A DNA stretch of 64,000 nucleotides, taken from the NCBI GenBank assembly GCA_964385405.1, contig CAYLOT010000006.1:45991-109990 (forward strand). The letters are read 5' to 3'. The notes under the pieces were generated by a model. That model was not told the origin of the DNA, ran no database searches, and saw nothing but the letters and a program-made list of their open reading frames with translations. The stretch is from CAIZGX01 sp964385405 (lineage in GTDB: Bacteria; Bacteroidota; Bacteroidia; Flavobacteriales_D; Sanyastnellaceae). This document shows, one piece after another, positions 8,798-19,702 of the stretch (within the stretch, counting starts at the first letter, position 1; each line of letters opens with the position of its first letter). Position numbers and translations under genes: made by a program.

Positions 8798-9579
8798 GTA
8801 TTCTTCAAACCATCATACTTGCGATTGTTGAAGGGTTAACCGAATTCCTTCCTATTTCAAGTACTGGGCATATGATGATTGCTCAGAAAATCATGGGTGT
8901 TCCTTCTTCTGAATTCACCAAAGCTTTTATCGTTTGTATTCAACTTGGTGCTATTCTCAGCGTTGTTGTTTTATACTGGAAACGTTTCTTTCAATCATTC
9001 GAATTCTATTACAAACTCGTTGTTGCGTTTATTCCGGCAGCTGTTTTCGGATTTCTATTTTCAAAAAAAATCGACAATCTTTTGGAAAACGTTTTGAATG
9101 TTGGGATTGCGCTATTAGTCGGCGGGATTATCTTTTTGTTTATTGAAAAAATAATTCGAGAACGCTCTCTTCGCGAACCGAAATACAAAAGTGCTTTCGT
9201 CATTGGACTCTTTCAATGCATTGCTATGATACCCGGGGTGTCGCGATCTGCTGCAACCGTAATTGGTGGATTGACACAAGGTTTGAATAAAAAAGCAGCC
9301 GCTGAGTTTTCATTTTTCTTAGCGGTTCCCACCATGCTCGGAGCAACCGTTTTCAAATTGAAAGATGCCTACGAAGAAGTACCTGATTTTTTCAATTCAG
9401 AAAACATTAAAATGCTGGCAATTGGAAACGCCGTGGCATTTATAGTCGGTCTTATTGCTATCAAATCTTTCGTTTCGCTTTTAACGAAGTATGGGTTGAA
9501 GCCTTTTGGCTATTACCGAATCGTGTTGGGCGCAACAATCATTGCGCTCTATTTCGGTGGTGTATCACTGACACTTTAA
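8794..9579 (+). CDS. uppP: Undecaprenyl-diphosphatase
   Basis: 261 residues, starting with TTG inside TTGA. Multi-spanning membrane enzyme with both BacA/UppP motifs: EGLTEFLPISSTGHM near the N-terminus and PGVSRSAATVIGG at about 147-160. It dephosphorylates undecaprenyl diphosphate to recycle the lipid carrier for peptidoglycan and polysaccharide synthesis. Coupled to DUF3098 by stop/start overlap; its 3' end overlaps hemD by 4 bp in convergent orientation. Confidence 0.95.
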   Translation: MSILQTIILAIVEGLTEFLPISSTGHMMIAQKIMGVPSSEFTKAFIVCIQLGAILSVVVLYWKRFFQSFEFYYKLVVAFIPAAVFGFLFSKKIDNLLENVLNVGIALLVGGIIFLFIEKIIRERSLREPKYKSAFVIGLFQCIAMIPGVSRSAATVIGGLTQGLNKKAAAEFSFFLAVPTMLGATVFKLKDAYEEVPDFFNSENIKMLAIGNAVAFIVGLIAIKSFVSLLTKYGLKPFGYYRIVLGATIIALYFGGVSLTL

Positions 9580-10220
9580 GACAACAGCGATATTAAATCT
9601 TTAGCGATTTCTTTTTGATCCCACGAGGATACCAAGTGAATGTTTCGCACACCAGCATCTTGCAAAGCTTTCGCTGTTGCGTTTCCGTAAGCTACACAAT
9701 TCAATTTCGATAAATCGTTTTTCTCTTGTGCAGCATACACATTGGAGGGAGAGGAAAACAAGTATATGCGCGCTTCAGGAAGAGCTGATGCCAATCGCGT
9801 TTTTTTATAGGTTGAAATAATTTCGATTTGATCTTTCATGAAAAAATTCGCAGCAGAATTCAAGCTGTCTTGTGCAGAAGGAAATAAGACACGCTCGTTT
9901 CCAGCTAAATGAAAAAACATGCGTGCAATTTCTTCTGTGTCCGTTCCTTCACCTACAAAATCGCATTCAAACGGAACCGCCTTCGCTGTTGCAGGTCCTA
10001 TTGCAGCATATTTCGCATGTGCATTGGACGCATGTTCAAAAAACGAACGCGCACCATTCGAAGAAGAAAAAAACACCCAATCAAAATCTTTTTGAATCTG
10101 AAAAGGAAGGTATTCAATTGAAATAAGTGCTTGACAAAAAGTAGTGTAATTCGATGTTGAAAGTTCCGCAACTAATTCGGCTGCGTCTTCTTCATTTCGA
10201 CTTACAAAAACATCTATCAT
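9576..10220 (-). CDS. hemD: Uroporphyrinogen-III synthase
   Basis: 214 residues, shorter than the usual 240-260. It shows the HemD pattern VFFSSSNGARSFFE, then AAIGPATAKAV and, in the second domain, IYLFSSPSNVYAA and CVAYGNATAKAL. It closes hydroxymethylbilane into uroporphyrinogen III with inversion of ring D. Its start overlaps the hemC stop by 4 bp, in the order hemA-hemC-hemD. HemD is poorly conserved, so context carries part of this call. Confidence 0.9.
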   Translation of the reverse strand: MIDVFVSRNEEDAAELVAELSTSNYTTFCQALISIEYLPFQIQKDFDWVFFSSSNGARSFFEHASNAHAKYAAIGPATAKAVPFECDFVGEGTDTEEIARMFFHLAGNERVLFPSAQDSLNSAANFFMKDQIEIISTYKKTRLASALPEARIYLFSSPSNVYAAQEKNDLSKLNCVAYGNATAKALQDAGVRNIHLVSSWDQKEIAKDLISLLS

Positions 10221-11113
10221 GTTGTTTGAATTAAACCTAAAAGATGATCAATAATTTGCTGAGGATCTTCGTTTCTCATGCTGAAATAAGATACTTGGTC
10301 ATTTACAGTTTTTGCAAAAGCCAAATGACAAACGAATGTATCTAACTCCTTAATGGCATGCGCACCAAGAGGAAGTTGACATCCGCCGTTCATGCGTCGC
10401 AATATCTCACGTTCAATGAAAACACATTCTTCTGTATGCTCGTGATTTAGGTGATTCAAAATTGAACGAATCTCTTCATCCTGATCTCTGCATTGCAGAG
10501 CCAATGCGCCTTGTGCAGGTGCGGGAACAAATTTCTGCGCGGGTAAAACTTCAACATGAAATTCCGACAAATCCAATTCCAAACGTTCAACACCCGCCCG
10601 GGCTAATAGAATTGCATCGTACTGCTTCTCGCGCAACTTTTGAACCCGTGTGGGAACGTTTCCACGTAAATCTTTCACCTGTGTATCTGGACAATGGAAG
10701 GCAAGCTGTACTTTTCTTCTTACCGAGGAAGTTCCAACAACTGCATTCTCCTTTAAACCGAATGTTCGTTCGGTATTCACAGCATCCTTATTAATCAATA
10801 AAATATCTTCAACGTTAGCGCGAATAGGAACGCTAGCTATAACCAATCCTTCAGGAGGAGTTGTCTCTAAATCTTTGTGCGAGTGAACCGCAAGATCAAT
10901 ACTCTTTGAAAGAAGCGCATCTTCAATTTCCTTGGTGAAGAATCCCTTTCCTTCCATTTTATCGAAACTCAAATGCTGAATCTGATCTCCGCGCGTTTTA
11001 ATGATTTTCAATTCAACTTTGAAACCTAAATTTTCCAAAGCCAACTGGGTATAATTCGCTTGCCAAAGCGCAAGGTCACTTCCACGCGTTCCAATTACTA
11101 TTGCTCTATTCAA
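10217..11113 (-). CDS. hemC: Hydroxymethylbilane synthase (porphobilinogen deaminase)
   Basis: 298 residues. N-terminus IGTRGSDLALWQANY, phosphate/porphyrin-binding HSHKDLETTPP and LRGNVPTRVQKL, and the dipyrromethane cofactor Cys in NGGCQLPLGAHA (about 240). It polymerises four porphobilinogens into hydroxymethylbilane. Second gene of the haem operon, 5 bp after hemA. Confidence 0.97.
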   Translation of the reverse strand: MNRAIVIGTRGSDLALWQANYTQLALENLGFKVELKIIKTRGDQIQHLSFDKMEGKGFFTKEIEDALLSKSIDLAVHSHKDLETTPPEGLVIASVPIRANVEDILLINKDAVNTERTFGLKENAVVGTSSVRRKVQLAFHCPDTQVKDLRGNVPTRVQKLREKQYDAILLARAGVERLELDLSEFHVEVLPAQKFVPAPAQGALALQCRDQDEEIRSILNHLNHEHTEECVFIEREILRRMNGGCQLPLGAHAIKELDTFVCHLAFAKTVNDQVSYFSMRNEDPQQIIDHLLGLIQTT

Positions 11114-11118
11114 GGGTT

Positions 11119-12351
11119 CTAATTTTTTTGTACTTCTTCCAAAAGTACTGATTTCGCTAGCTTCATGGGGACTGATATATATTTCTTTTCCATGTAACTA
11201 ATTATCTTGTCTACCAATTGGCGATCGTGTTCAGAGAGTTGGGACAACTCTTTTGAGAAAACACTTTCAACCGCCGTCTGACGAATTTCTTTTATTGTGC
11301 TTGGAATTTCACTCATAGCGCGTTCTATCGAACGCTCTTGAAAGAGTTTTTTAAATTCACTCTTACCCTTCTCAATAATGGCAATACAATCGTTCAATGC
11401 TTCTTCTCGATAAGAAATGTTTTTCTGAACTTCCCTTTGAACAGCAAGCATATCAATGAATGTCACACCTTCTAATTCAGAGATTCGCGCATCTACGTTA
11501 GCTGGTAACGCTAAGTCTATGACCGTTCTTGATTTATTTGAAAGACACAACGAGTCAAACATTTCCTTGTTCACTAAGAGTTCCGTTGAACCCGTGCAAA
11601 CAACCAAAGCGTCGATATCTGATTTCTCATTTTTCAATTCTGAAAGATGAAGAGCCTTCGTATTAAACGACTTCGCTACAGGCTGAGCATTTTCAACAGT
11701 TCTATTGTAAACCGAAACGTTATTGTATCCGTTTTCAGAAAGAAACTTCGCAAAGTTTGTAATAATCTGTCCCGCGCCCACAAGTGCAATTCGGGTATTC
11801 AAATTCGGATGTTTTTCCTGGAAGAGCTTCCATGCGATGGAAACAATAGAAACGGGTTTCTTCGAGAGATTGGTGTGTGTGTATACTTCTTTTGCAATAC
11901 GAATTGCATGCTGATTGAGTAAACGCAATGAATCTCCTGTTAATTTCATACGCTCACACTCCTCATAAGCGTTGCGAAGTTGGGTAATGATTTCTCTTTC
12001 TCCAATAATCAACGAATCAAGGCTTGCCGCAACGCGAAATACGTGATCGGCAGTTTCATCGCCATTGAAGCGTTGTGCTTTTTGTGCTACACCTTTAATG
12101 AAACTTTTGTCATGTTCAGGGAACATGAAAGAGAGGAGTTGTTGCGTAAATCCGGAGCAAACAAAATGAGGAACGTCGAAGACTACTTCAACACGATTGC
12201 ATGTTCCCAAATACATGAGCTCACTCATTTTAAATTCTTGCTTTGCGGCATCTAAACGAGCTTCTAATTCCTCGTGAGGAATAGCGAACGAACCAATAGT
12301 TTCCAATGGGAAATGATGGTGATTCAAGGATATTGCTCGTAGATTATTCAC
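11119..12351 (-). CDS. hemA: Glutamyl-tRNA reductase
   Basis: 410 residues with a GTG start. The catalytic Cys lies in YLGTCNRVEVVFDV (about 50), followed by the conserved LDSLIIGEREIITQL and the NADPH-binding ALVGAGQIITNFAKFL. It reduces glutamyl-tRNA to glutamate-1-semialdehyde, first step of the C5 route to haem. It heads hemA-hemC-hemD. hemL and hemB are not in the window. Confidence 0.97.
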   Translation of the reverse strand: MNNLRAISLNHHHFPLETIGSFAIPHEELEARLDAAKQEFKMSELMYLGTCNRVEVVFDVPHFVCSGFTQQLLSFMFPEHDKSFIKGVAQKAQRFNGDETADHVFRVAASLDSLIIGEREIITQLRNAYEECERMKLTGDSLRLLNQHAIRIAKEVYTHTNLSKKPVSIVSIAWKLFQEKHPNLNTRIALVGAGQIITNFAKFLSENGYNNVSVYNRTVENAQPVAKSFNTKALHLSELKNEKSDIDALVVCTGSTELLVNKEMFDSLCLSNKSRTVIDLALPANVDARISELEGVTFIDMLAVQREVQKNISYREEALNDCIAIIEKGKSEFKKLFQERSIERAMSEIPSTIKEIRQTAVESVFSKELSQLSEHDRQLVDKIISYMEKKYISVPMKLAKSVLLEEVQKN

Positions 12352-12410
12352 AGGACGCGAAGTTCGTCCAAGTAATACTCTCCAATGTCATTTAATTGTC
12401 ATTCTATTAA

Positions 12411-12437
12411 ACCAAAAAAGCCAACCCGAAGGTTGAC
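12411..12437 (-). terminator. Intrinsic terminator after the SprB-repeat gene
   Basis: Minus strand GTCAACC-TTCG-GGTTGGC hairpin with a UUCG-type loop followed by six T's, 25 bp past the stop codon. Confidence 0.85.
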
Positions 12438-12461
12438 TTTCCTGTTACAAAAAACCTAATC

Positions 12462-15400
12462 TTACTGCTCGACCATAAATCGAACACTTCTCCTTTGCGC
12501 ATCAATTGTGACCTCCAAAATATAAAGGCCGTTCGATAAATCCTCTTCAAAGCTCAAGCTCGTTTGTAACGTACCATCTACCACAAAACGTTTGCTCTCA
12601 ATTTTTCTTCCCAAAGCATCGTATACTTTCACTTGAACATTGTCTGAAGTAATACCTGACAAACTCATCGTTAATGCATCACCGTTCGTCGGATTTGGGA
12701 AAACGCTCAATTCCAACTCTTGAGTTAAATCTTCCGAAAGACCTTGCTTAGCATCTCTCGAAGAGTCTTGTGAAACATCTTCCATCGGATCTAGGATTAG
12801 TCCCGCACTTCCAACTATACACATATACTTCACGGGGCCCCACTGATAGTTTGTACCGGTGTATGAGTAAACTGGTGAAGTCTGAACAGCATATGTCTTT
12901 CCGTTTTGAAGAGCCGCAACGTTGTTCAAATTAAGAAAGTTCGATGCTGCTCCGCGGTTCTGCTCAATGGGAAGTCCAACCGTTTGAAGTGTTATCGGAT
13001 TAACCTCCGTGAATCTCCAACGCCAGTTCGTTACTCCGCACACCCATGGCAAAGATGCTACAACAGAGCCTCTGAATCTTGTTCCTGATGAACATTGATC
13101 AGATGTACGGAGTGAAGTTAATGGGTTCGCTGATATCGTAATCGTCGTTGGATTCGCTGCTGGCATCTCGAAAACTTCGTTTACTCCTGCACCGTTAGGA
13201 ATACTGTAAATAGCTGTTACCAGAACATTGTACATGCATCCTGCTGGTAACGTTGGTGTTACGCTCGTAAGGGATAAATAGTCACTTGTCTGGGTGCGTG
13301 TATACACTTGTCCCGCAGCTATGCCTGTTAAGCCCGTCCACGTGTAACGGTATTGAACACCTGTTCCTCCGCAGTAAGATGCTTTGAACACATTACACAT
13401 ACCTATTGTACTTGGCCACGCTAGGCTGGTTCCGCTATCTGAACCACCTGCACGAAGGTGACGAATACATCCCGAGAACTGTCCACCTGCTTGGGCATTG
13501 CTGTTGTAGTTACGAATTCCCACGCGGTAAGTTGCACCAACAGTAAGACCTGTCCTAGTCAATATCTCAGTACCTATGCCTGCGACGGCATTTTCAATAT
13601 CGATAACGTTACCATTGATGTCTTGAAGCTCAATTAGGATGTCATTCGCGTTACTTCCAATGAAGATGGTAACACCAGTAGACAGAGTCGTGAAGTTATA
13701 CCAACGATCTTCACCAGTTACACACGTGCTTTGTGCTAATGTGCTAGGGAAGGCGCCAGCCAATGTACCATAGAAACTATTGCAATTACTGAAATAGGAG
13801 CTTGAAACTAACAATGAATTGAATGGTTCTTCGCCCGGAATAGTAGATGGACAACCCTCGTCAACGAAACCGCTACAGTTGTCGTCAACATTGTTACATA
13901 ACTCAGGAGCACCTGGATAAGTAGATGCAACAGCGTCGTTACAGTCTGTATTAACCAAAACATATCCTGTTGGTTGCGTGCATGCTAATTGAGAGACCGA
14001 TGAGTTTCCAAAACCATCTGCATCTGAATCGATAAAATAAGTTGAAGCCACAGGAACTGTAACCGTTACTGTCAAATAACTTGGCGATTCGCATCCAGCT
14101 AATGTTTGCGTAGCATAATAGGTGGTTCCATTCACAAGTAGCGTAGAGGTTGGTAATGGAGTGCCTCCAGTGTTTGATGCATACCACTGAACAGCAGTTC
14201 CTGTTACTTGAATACTTGCAAGGGTTGCATTCAGTGTGCTACAGAATGTTTGTGATGCTGTTCCTGTTGGTGCGTTCACCAAAGCGGGTTGCGTCACGAC
14301 AATGGTTGTGGATGAAGTACATCCATTGGAATCAGTAACAATATAAGAATGTGTGCCTGCAGTAACTGTGAAGGTTCCTGTTCCAGTATACGGAGCAGTA
14401 CCACCGCTAGCTGTTACTGTAACCGTAGACGATCCACCGTTACACAAAATGCTCGTTGATGATGAACTTGCGGTAAGTGCTGATGGCTGAGTAACTGTGA
14501 TACTTGTCGTTGCAGTACATCCATTTGCGTCGGTAACTATGTAGTTGTGTGTGCCGGCAGTAACTGTGAAGTTACCAGTTCCTGTATATGGAGCTGTACC
14601 AGAATTCCCAGAAACGGTAACAGTTGAAGTTCCTCCGCTACATAAGATAGTCGTAGAATTCGACGCAGCTACAGGCTGTGGAAGGTATTGCACAACAATG
14701 CTATTCGAAGTGGCTACAAGTGCTGGCTGAGTAACTGTGATACTTGTCGTTGCAGTACATCCGTTTGCATCGGTAACGGTGTACGTGTGTGTTCCAGCAG
14801 TAACTGTGAACGTTCCTGTTCCAGTATAAGGAGCAGTACCACCGCTAGCTGTTACTGTAACCGTAGACGATCCACCGTTACACAAAATGCTCGTTGATGA
14901 TGAACTTGCGGTAAGTGCTGATGGCTGAGTAACTGTGATACTTGTCGTTGCAGTACATCCATTTGCGTCGGTAACNNNNNNNNNNNNNNNNNNNNNNNNN
15001 NNNNNNNNNNNNNNNNNNNNNNNNNNNNNNNNNNNNNNNNNNNNNNNNNNNNNNNNNNNNNNNNNNNNNNNNNNNATGGCTGAGTAACTGTGATACTTGT
15101 CGTTGCAGTACATCCATTTGCGTCGGTAACGGTGTACGTGTGTGTTCCAGCAGTAACTGTGAACGTTCCTGTTCCAGTATAAGGAGCAGTACCACCGCTA
15201 GCTGTTACTGTAACCGTAGACGATCCACCGTTACACAAAATGCTCGTTGATGATGAACTTGCGGTAAGTGCTGATGGCTGAGTAACTGTGATACTTGTCG
15301 TTGCAGTACATCCATTTGCGTCGGTAACTATGTAGTTGTGTGTGCCGGCAGTAACTGTGAAGTTACCAGTTCCTGTATATGGAGCTGTACCAGAATTCCC

Positions 15401-16285
15401 AGAAACGGTAACAGTTGAAGTTCCTCCGCTACATAAGATAGTCGTAGAATTCGACGCAGCTACAGGCTGTGGAAGGTATTGCACAACAATGCTATTCGAA
15501 GTGGCTACAAGTGCTGGCTGAGTAACTGTGATGCTCGTTGTTGCGGTCAAACCATTTACATCGTTTACGGTATAGGAATAAGTTCCAGAAGTTACAGTGA
15601 ACGTTCCCGTTCCCGTGTATGGAGCTGTTCCGCCACTGCCTGTTACGGTAACTGTCGCTGAGCCACCGTTGCATAAAATACTCGAAGCTGTTGAACTTGC
15701 AGAAAGTGGATTTACAACATTAAACGAAGCCCTATAATTGAACCCACCGTTACTAGCGAACACTGTTCCTCCTGAACATGTTACAACCGCTGAACTATAC
15801 ACCTCTAAAAAATAAGAACCCGCTTGAAGGCCATTTAAGATATTGATGTTGTTCGAAACGGAAGACCACATCTGATCCTGCCCACCGCAACCGTTGTTGA
15901 AGCCTGAGGTAAAAGGAAGTGCAAGGGGTGTAAATAATCCTGGAGTTGCCGTGGTTTGGTATATTCTGTAGAAGATTGATGTCCCTGTGAGATCACAACC
16001 ACCACATTTCCAAACGTTGTGCTCGGCTCCCTTCATTATTAGGTTATTAGAGCCTACTACAAAATTTCCGAGGTTATTGCCTGCAAAATCAGGATTTCCT
16101 GTTGTAGCATTTAAGTCGTAGTAGGTATTACCTCCGCCATTGAGCGAAAGAACTATATATGTGGTATTGAAACCGGCTGTTTGACCAAAAGAACTTGTTG
16201 ATAAGAATGAGCCTAACAACAAAGTCATGAACAGCTTTATTGCTGTTGAATGGACAAGCTTTGTATTGAAAAATTTCCCTTTCAT
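12462..16285 (-). CDS. Secreted SprB-repeat adhesin-like protein with type IX sorting domain (contains assembly gap)
   Basis: A signal peptide (MKGKFFNTKL ... SSFGQ) is followed by about 160 residues of unknown fold, then SprB-type repeats of about 75-80 residues each (core CNGGSSTVTVTASGGTAPY, ending TATTSITVTQP), an Ig-like module (PTGTASQTFCS), a MopE-like metal-binding motif (YFIDSDADGFG ... DCNDAVASTYPGAPELC), and a C-terminal sorting domain (LSVFPNPTNGD ... GLYILEV). A run of 100 N (14976-15075) splits the frame. If the identical 55-mers on both sides are merged, 155 bases go and the two halves fall into one frame of about 1222 residues. The true repeat number is unknown. Probably exported by the type IX system and held on the surface. 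Confidence 0.85.
14391..14738 (-). repeat. SprB repeat block, copy 1
   Basis: About 348 bp essentially identical to 15182-15529 (offset 791 in the scaffold, 636 once the gap is merged, which is 212 codons). It covers about one and a half SprB repeat units and keeps the reading frame. Near-identity at DNA level shows recent duplication or gene conversion, and explains the assembly break. Confidence 0.8.
14976..15075. other. Assembly gap of exactly 100 N
   Basis: Placeholder of unknown true length. The 55 bases before it (14921-14975) and the 55 after it (15076-15130) are identical, as expected for two contigs ending on the same k-mer of a de Bruijn graph with k=55. Confidence 0.95.
15182..15529 (-). 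repeat. SprB repeat block, copy 2
   Basis: Second copy of the block at 14391-14738. Just beyond it (from about 15528) the sequence diverges into the first SprB unit, which reads DVNGLTATTSITV instead of DANGCTATTSITV. Confidence 0.8.
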
Positions 16286-16331
16286 TTAATTATGAATCAA
16301 TGGTTATAAATTCTTAAGTATTCGTTTTCTA

Positions 16332-19300
16332 TTATGGACAAACTGTCACACAAGAACCACTAGGAATCATTTTTACATTGATTACAGCTCCGGCCGCTAA
16401 TCCTGAAGCAGAATAAGTTGAAGCTGTTTCATTCGGAATAATTACTCCGTTGTTATACCATTGATATGTCGGACTGGTACCGCCATTCACAGGTGTTGCC
16501 GTAAACAACAACACTCCCCCTGGACACGCCGTTGTTCCCGTAATAGAAACAGATGCAGAAAGCAACGGATTTTCAGTAACACTAACGGAGGTCCTTGTCA
16601 AACTAATACAACCATTCGTTCCAATGGACTCAACAAAATAGTTCGTTGTGCCCAGCGAAAGTGACGTAGAACTGCTTAACGCAACTCCACCTGCAGCAGA
16701 CGTGTACCAGGCAAATGTTGAACCTGTTGCTCCGGAAACTTGTAAAGATGCAATTGTTGCATTCGCAGTTTCACAAAAAACTTGAGGACTGGACGCGGTT
16801 GGAGCACTCGGTGCAGCTAATACCGTGATAGTTCCAGTAGCATTCACACTGCCGAGTCCACCCGTAAGAGGAATAGAATAACTAAATACACCGGAAGCGG
16901 CAGGTGTACCTGATATTGTAATGACATTTGAGCTCCAAGTAGCAGTAATCCCTGATGGTAAACCTGTGGCAGCTCCAATACCTGTTGCACCTTGGGTGCT
17001 GTGTGTTATTGAAGTCATCGCTGTCCCTTGACAGAGAGTTGGGGTGCTACTCGCCACCGAAACTCCGTTCAGTGTTGTGAAATTGGTTGAAAGAGACCAT
17101 GCGCTTGTCGATGACCCGCAGTTCGCTCGATAATAAATGTCATAATTGGTCCCTGCTTGCAATCCAGTAACAGTATAAGAAGCATTCGGCGCAGCGATCG
17201 TTACCGTCTGATTCGAAACCAATGTACCCGACCCTAATGTAAATCCAGCCGGACCGTATTGAAAATCGTATGATGTTGCCGAGGAACAAGAGGTAGCCCA
17301 CGTTAATGCAACAGAATTAGATGATGGAGTTACGCTGGAAACCAATCCCGGTGTTGGACAAGCCGGAGCAGGGGCAATGGTTATCAAATAATCCTCCACC
17401 TCACCGTAAGAATTAGCGGCACAAGGCGTAACATTTATACCGTTTGTAGAGTACATTGCCCTTACGCGTAGCCTGTGATTACCCGCTGGCGGTGAACACG
17501 CTAATGTTATCGGAAAAGACGCCGACGAACCCAAAACACCCACAACACCGGATCCCGCAACTTGACCGTTCGAATAACCTATGCGCTCTGTAATGTTATC
17601 AAAAACTCCGTCATCGTTATAATCAATCCAAGCTGCATAACCCTCTGAATATTGGCCTGCATATACAGTGCAATTGTAGGTAGTACTTGGCAAAAGCGTT
17701 GTTGTTAACAACGGATTACTTGTATAATCTGAGTATCCTGCAAGTCCACTTGGACAACCCGTACCCGAGTTATTATCTAGCGTATTCAACACCACGCGGG
17801 CTATTACGTCGCCATCTGTACAACCAAAGGTTGTGACTGGCACACAATAACCAACATAAAAAGATCCTGCACCAGCCCATGAACTTAAATCCGACACTGA
17901 ACAAACACTTCTTACCCAAAAGTAATAAGTTGTTCCTATCGTAAGGGAACTTAAATTCACTGCTGTAACTCCTGCTGCTGTTGTTCCTGAGGGTGTGGTT
18001 CCAGCCAAAGGCGACGTAATCGATGTCGAAACATAATACTGATAGCCCGAAGTTGGAGCAGGCGATGGCGCTGTCCAAGAAATTGTTGCAGAAGTCAACG
18101 TAATTGGTGTCCCAACCAAAGCCGTAGGGGCAGAACAAGAAGGCGGAGCTGCAACAGTGAAGGTGTAGTCTTCTGTTTCACCGTTAATACCTGCGGGGCA
18201 AGCAACTGGAGCGGTAGAATTATAGTCAGCTACAATTCTCATTCTATAATTTCCTGTGGCCTGGCCAACGGGGACAGCAAAAGAACCAGAAACCGAGGAA
18301 AGCACATAAGAGTTTGATGAATATACATTTTCGCCAGCGTCGTTAAAATCAAGATCATTATTCCAGTCAATAAAAATTTTAGTGCCAGGATCACCTGTAT
18401 AAGTTAATGCGAAATTGACTGTTCCACCCGCAGATTGAGAACAACTCTGGGCAGTATAATTCCCATATCCTCCTGCTGTAAAACCAGATGCGTTAGACAA
18501 ATTCGTTATTCCACCTGAAGTAACGACGTTCGTTATATATGAGCTAGCACCAGTTCCCGTAGGTTGGCAATATCCTGTAAAAAAGGTACTTGAACCTGTC
18601 CAAGTGCTTGTGCCTGAACCACCGCAATTGCTTCTAACCCAGTAGTAATAGGTCGTATTCGCAGTTAAACCAGTTATGCTTGCTGTCGTTACGCCAGCAC
18701 CCGTAGAACCTGAAGGCGTTGTGCCCGCTGTTGGAGCAGTTGAAGAAGTAGAGTAAAAATACTCATAACCCGAAGTAGGCACAGGCGATGCTGCGGTCCA
18801 TGAAATTGTAGCTGAAGTACTTGTAATATTCGATGAGGTAAGTGCGGAAGGGGCGGAGCAGGAAGGCGGAGCTGCCACACCAACATTGTCTATAAAAATA
18901 TTGTTTCCATAAGCACCCCTCGCTTGAAGAATTAGATATGTCGTAGCACTTGTTGTGGTAACATCAAAAGTGTAGTTATACCAACCATTAGCGGCAACGG
19001 TCGGTGATAAACCTCGGGCTCTGTTAACTGTTCCCAACAAGGTAGCCCCAGTAGTATTGGGTGCAGTATTCGTAAGCACTTCAATTCTGTCAGCTGTAGT
19101 GTTGTAACCATCATCGCGATACATCCAAAAGGAAATCCGTTTAGTTCCCAAAGTTGAAAAATTCATCACGGGACTGATTAAGGATCGCACACCAGTTCCC
19201 GGCCAGCTATAAGAATTGAACTGAGCCATACCAGCTCCCGACTGTGGAGCGCATGTTGGAAAAGTTCCAGCGGTTACCCTTGTCCACGTGTTAGTTCCTG

Positions 19301-19538
19301 ATGTTAGGAAATTCGTCCAACCTGTGGGGACAAATGTTGCCCCATCAAACGATTCAGTTGCCAAATAAACCTGACCTTTTGCTTGATTACTACAAAGGAA
19401 GATCCAAGCAATAAAAACGAGCAAGCTGATTCGTAAATAGTTTAGCGCCTCGGTAGAGTTACTCCACGCAAATGATTCTGTTAAATTAATAATGGGCGCA
19501 TGTTTTTCGCGAGATAAAAAAGAAAACAATGACTTCAT
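16332..19538 (-). CDS. Large secreted fibronectin III/GEVED protein, no sorting domain at its end
   Basis: 1068 residues. Long signal region (hydrophobic about 37-50, ending QAKGQ), then a cleaved-adhesin-like beta-sandwich (ATESFDGATFVPTGW, about 57-225). Three fibronectin III domains follow, recognisable by SATISWTA...GYEYFYSTS...TTYYYWVRSNC, alternating with two GEVED domains (INGETEDYTFTV; SYGEVEDYLITI). The end holds a putative-Ig repeat and an Ig-like module (PTYQWYNNGVIIPNE). The protein stops in the middle of that module (GSCVTVCP), with no type IX C-terminal domain, only 46 bp before the SprB-repeat gene starts. It may be truncated, or an assembly error may have removed the end. Confidence 0.8.
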   Translation of the reverse strand: MKSLFSFLSREKHAPIINLTESFAWSNSTEALNYLRISLLVFIAWIFLCSNQAKGQVYLATESFDGATFVPTGWTNFLTSGTNTWTRVTAGTFPTCAPQSGAGMAQFNSYSWPGTGVRSLISPVMNFSTLGTKRISFWMYRDDGYNTTADRIEVLTNTAPNTTGATLLGTVNRARGLSPTVAANGWYNYTFDVTTTSATTYLILQARGAYGNNIFIDNVGVAAPPSCSAPSALTSSNITSTSATISWTAASPVPTSGYEYFYSTSSTAPTAGTTPSGSTGAGVTTASITGLTANTTYYYWVRSNCGGSGTSTWTGSSTFFTGYCQPTGTGASSYITNVVTSGGITNLSNASGFTAGGYGNYTAQSCSQSAGGTVNFALTYTGDPGTKIFIDWNNDLDFNDAGENVYSSNSYVLSSVSGSFAVPVGQATGNYRMRIVADYNSTAPVACPAGINGETEDYTFTVAAPPSCSAPTALVGTPITLTSATISWTAPSPAPTSGYQYYVSTSITSPLAGTTPSGTTAAGVTAVNLSSLTIGTTYYFWVRSVCSVSDLSSWAGAGSFYVGYCVPVTTFGCTDGDVIARVVLNTLDNNSGTGCPSGLAGYSDYTSNPLLTTTLLPSTTYNCTVYAGQYSEGYAAWIDYNDDGVFDNITERIGYSNGQVAGSGVVGVLGSSASFPITLACSPPAGNHRLRVRAMYSTNGINVTPCAANSYGEVEDYLITIAPAPACPTPGLVSSVTPSSNSVALTWATSCSSATSYDFQYGPAGFTLGSGTLVSNQTVTIAAPNASYTVTGLQAGTNYDIYYRANCGSSTSAWSLSTNFTTLNGVSVASSTPTLCQGTAMTSITHSTQGATGIGAATGLPSGITATWSSNVITISGTPAASGVFSYSIPLTGGLGSVNATGTITVLAAPSAPTASSPQVFCETANATIASLQVSGATGSTFAWYTSAAGGVALSSSTSLSLGTTNYFVESIGTNGCISLTRTSVSVTENPLLSASVSITGTTACPGGVLLFTATPVNGGTSPTYQWYNNGVIIPNETASTYSASGLAAGAVINVKMIPSGSCVTVCP

Positions 19539-19702
19539 GCCAGTTGCAGGTTAAGTTTAGAATTTAGTTAAGGTAAGTCGAAGTTTGAGCTTTCGTTTTT
19601 CTCAAAAAATCAACTTTGCCAAATTAAATAAAAAATTAAGATTTCCTAATAACCGGAAAAAATATTTTTCTAAACATAAACCTTCACAAAGACATAAACT
19701 AA
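19539..19702. other. A/T-rich upstream region of the fibronectin III gene
   Basis: 164 bp without a gene between the large secreted gene and the AraC remnant. I see no clear promoter match or hairpin; a promoter for the secreted gene is expected here. Confidence 0.4.

Noticed and set aside
14545..15521. Two identical plus-strand open frames (14545-14730 and 15336-15521)
   Set aside because: They are antisense shadows of the duplicated SprB repeat block.
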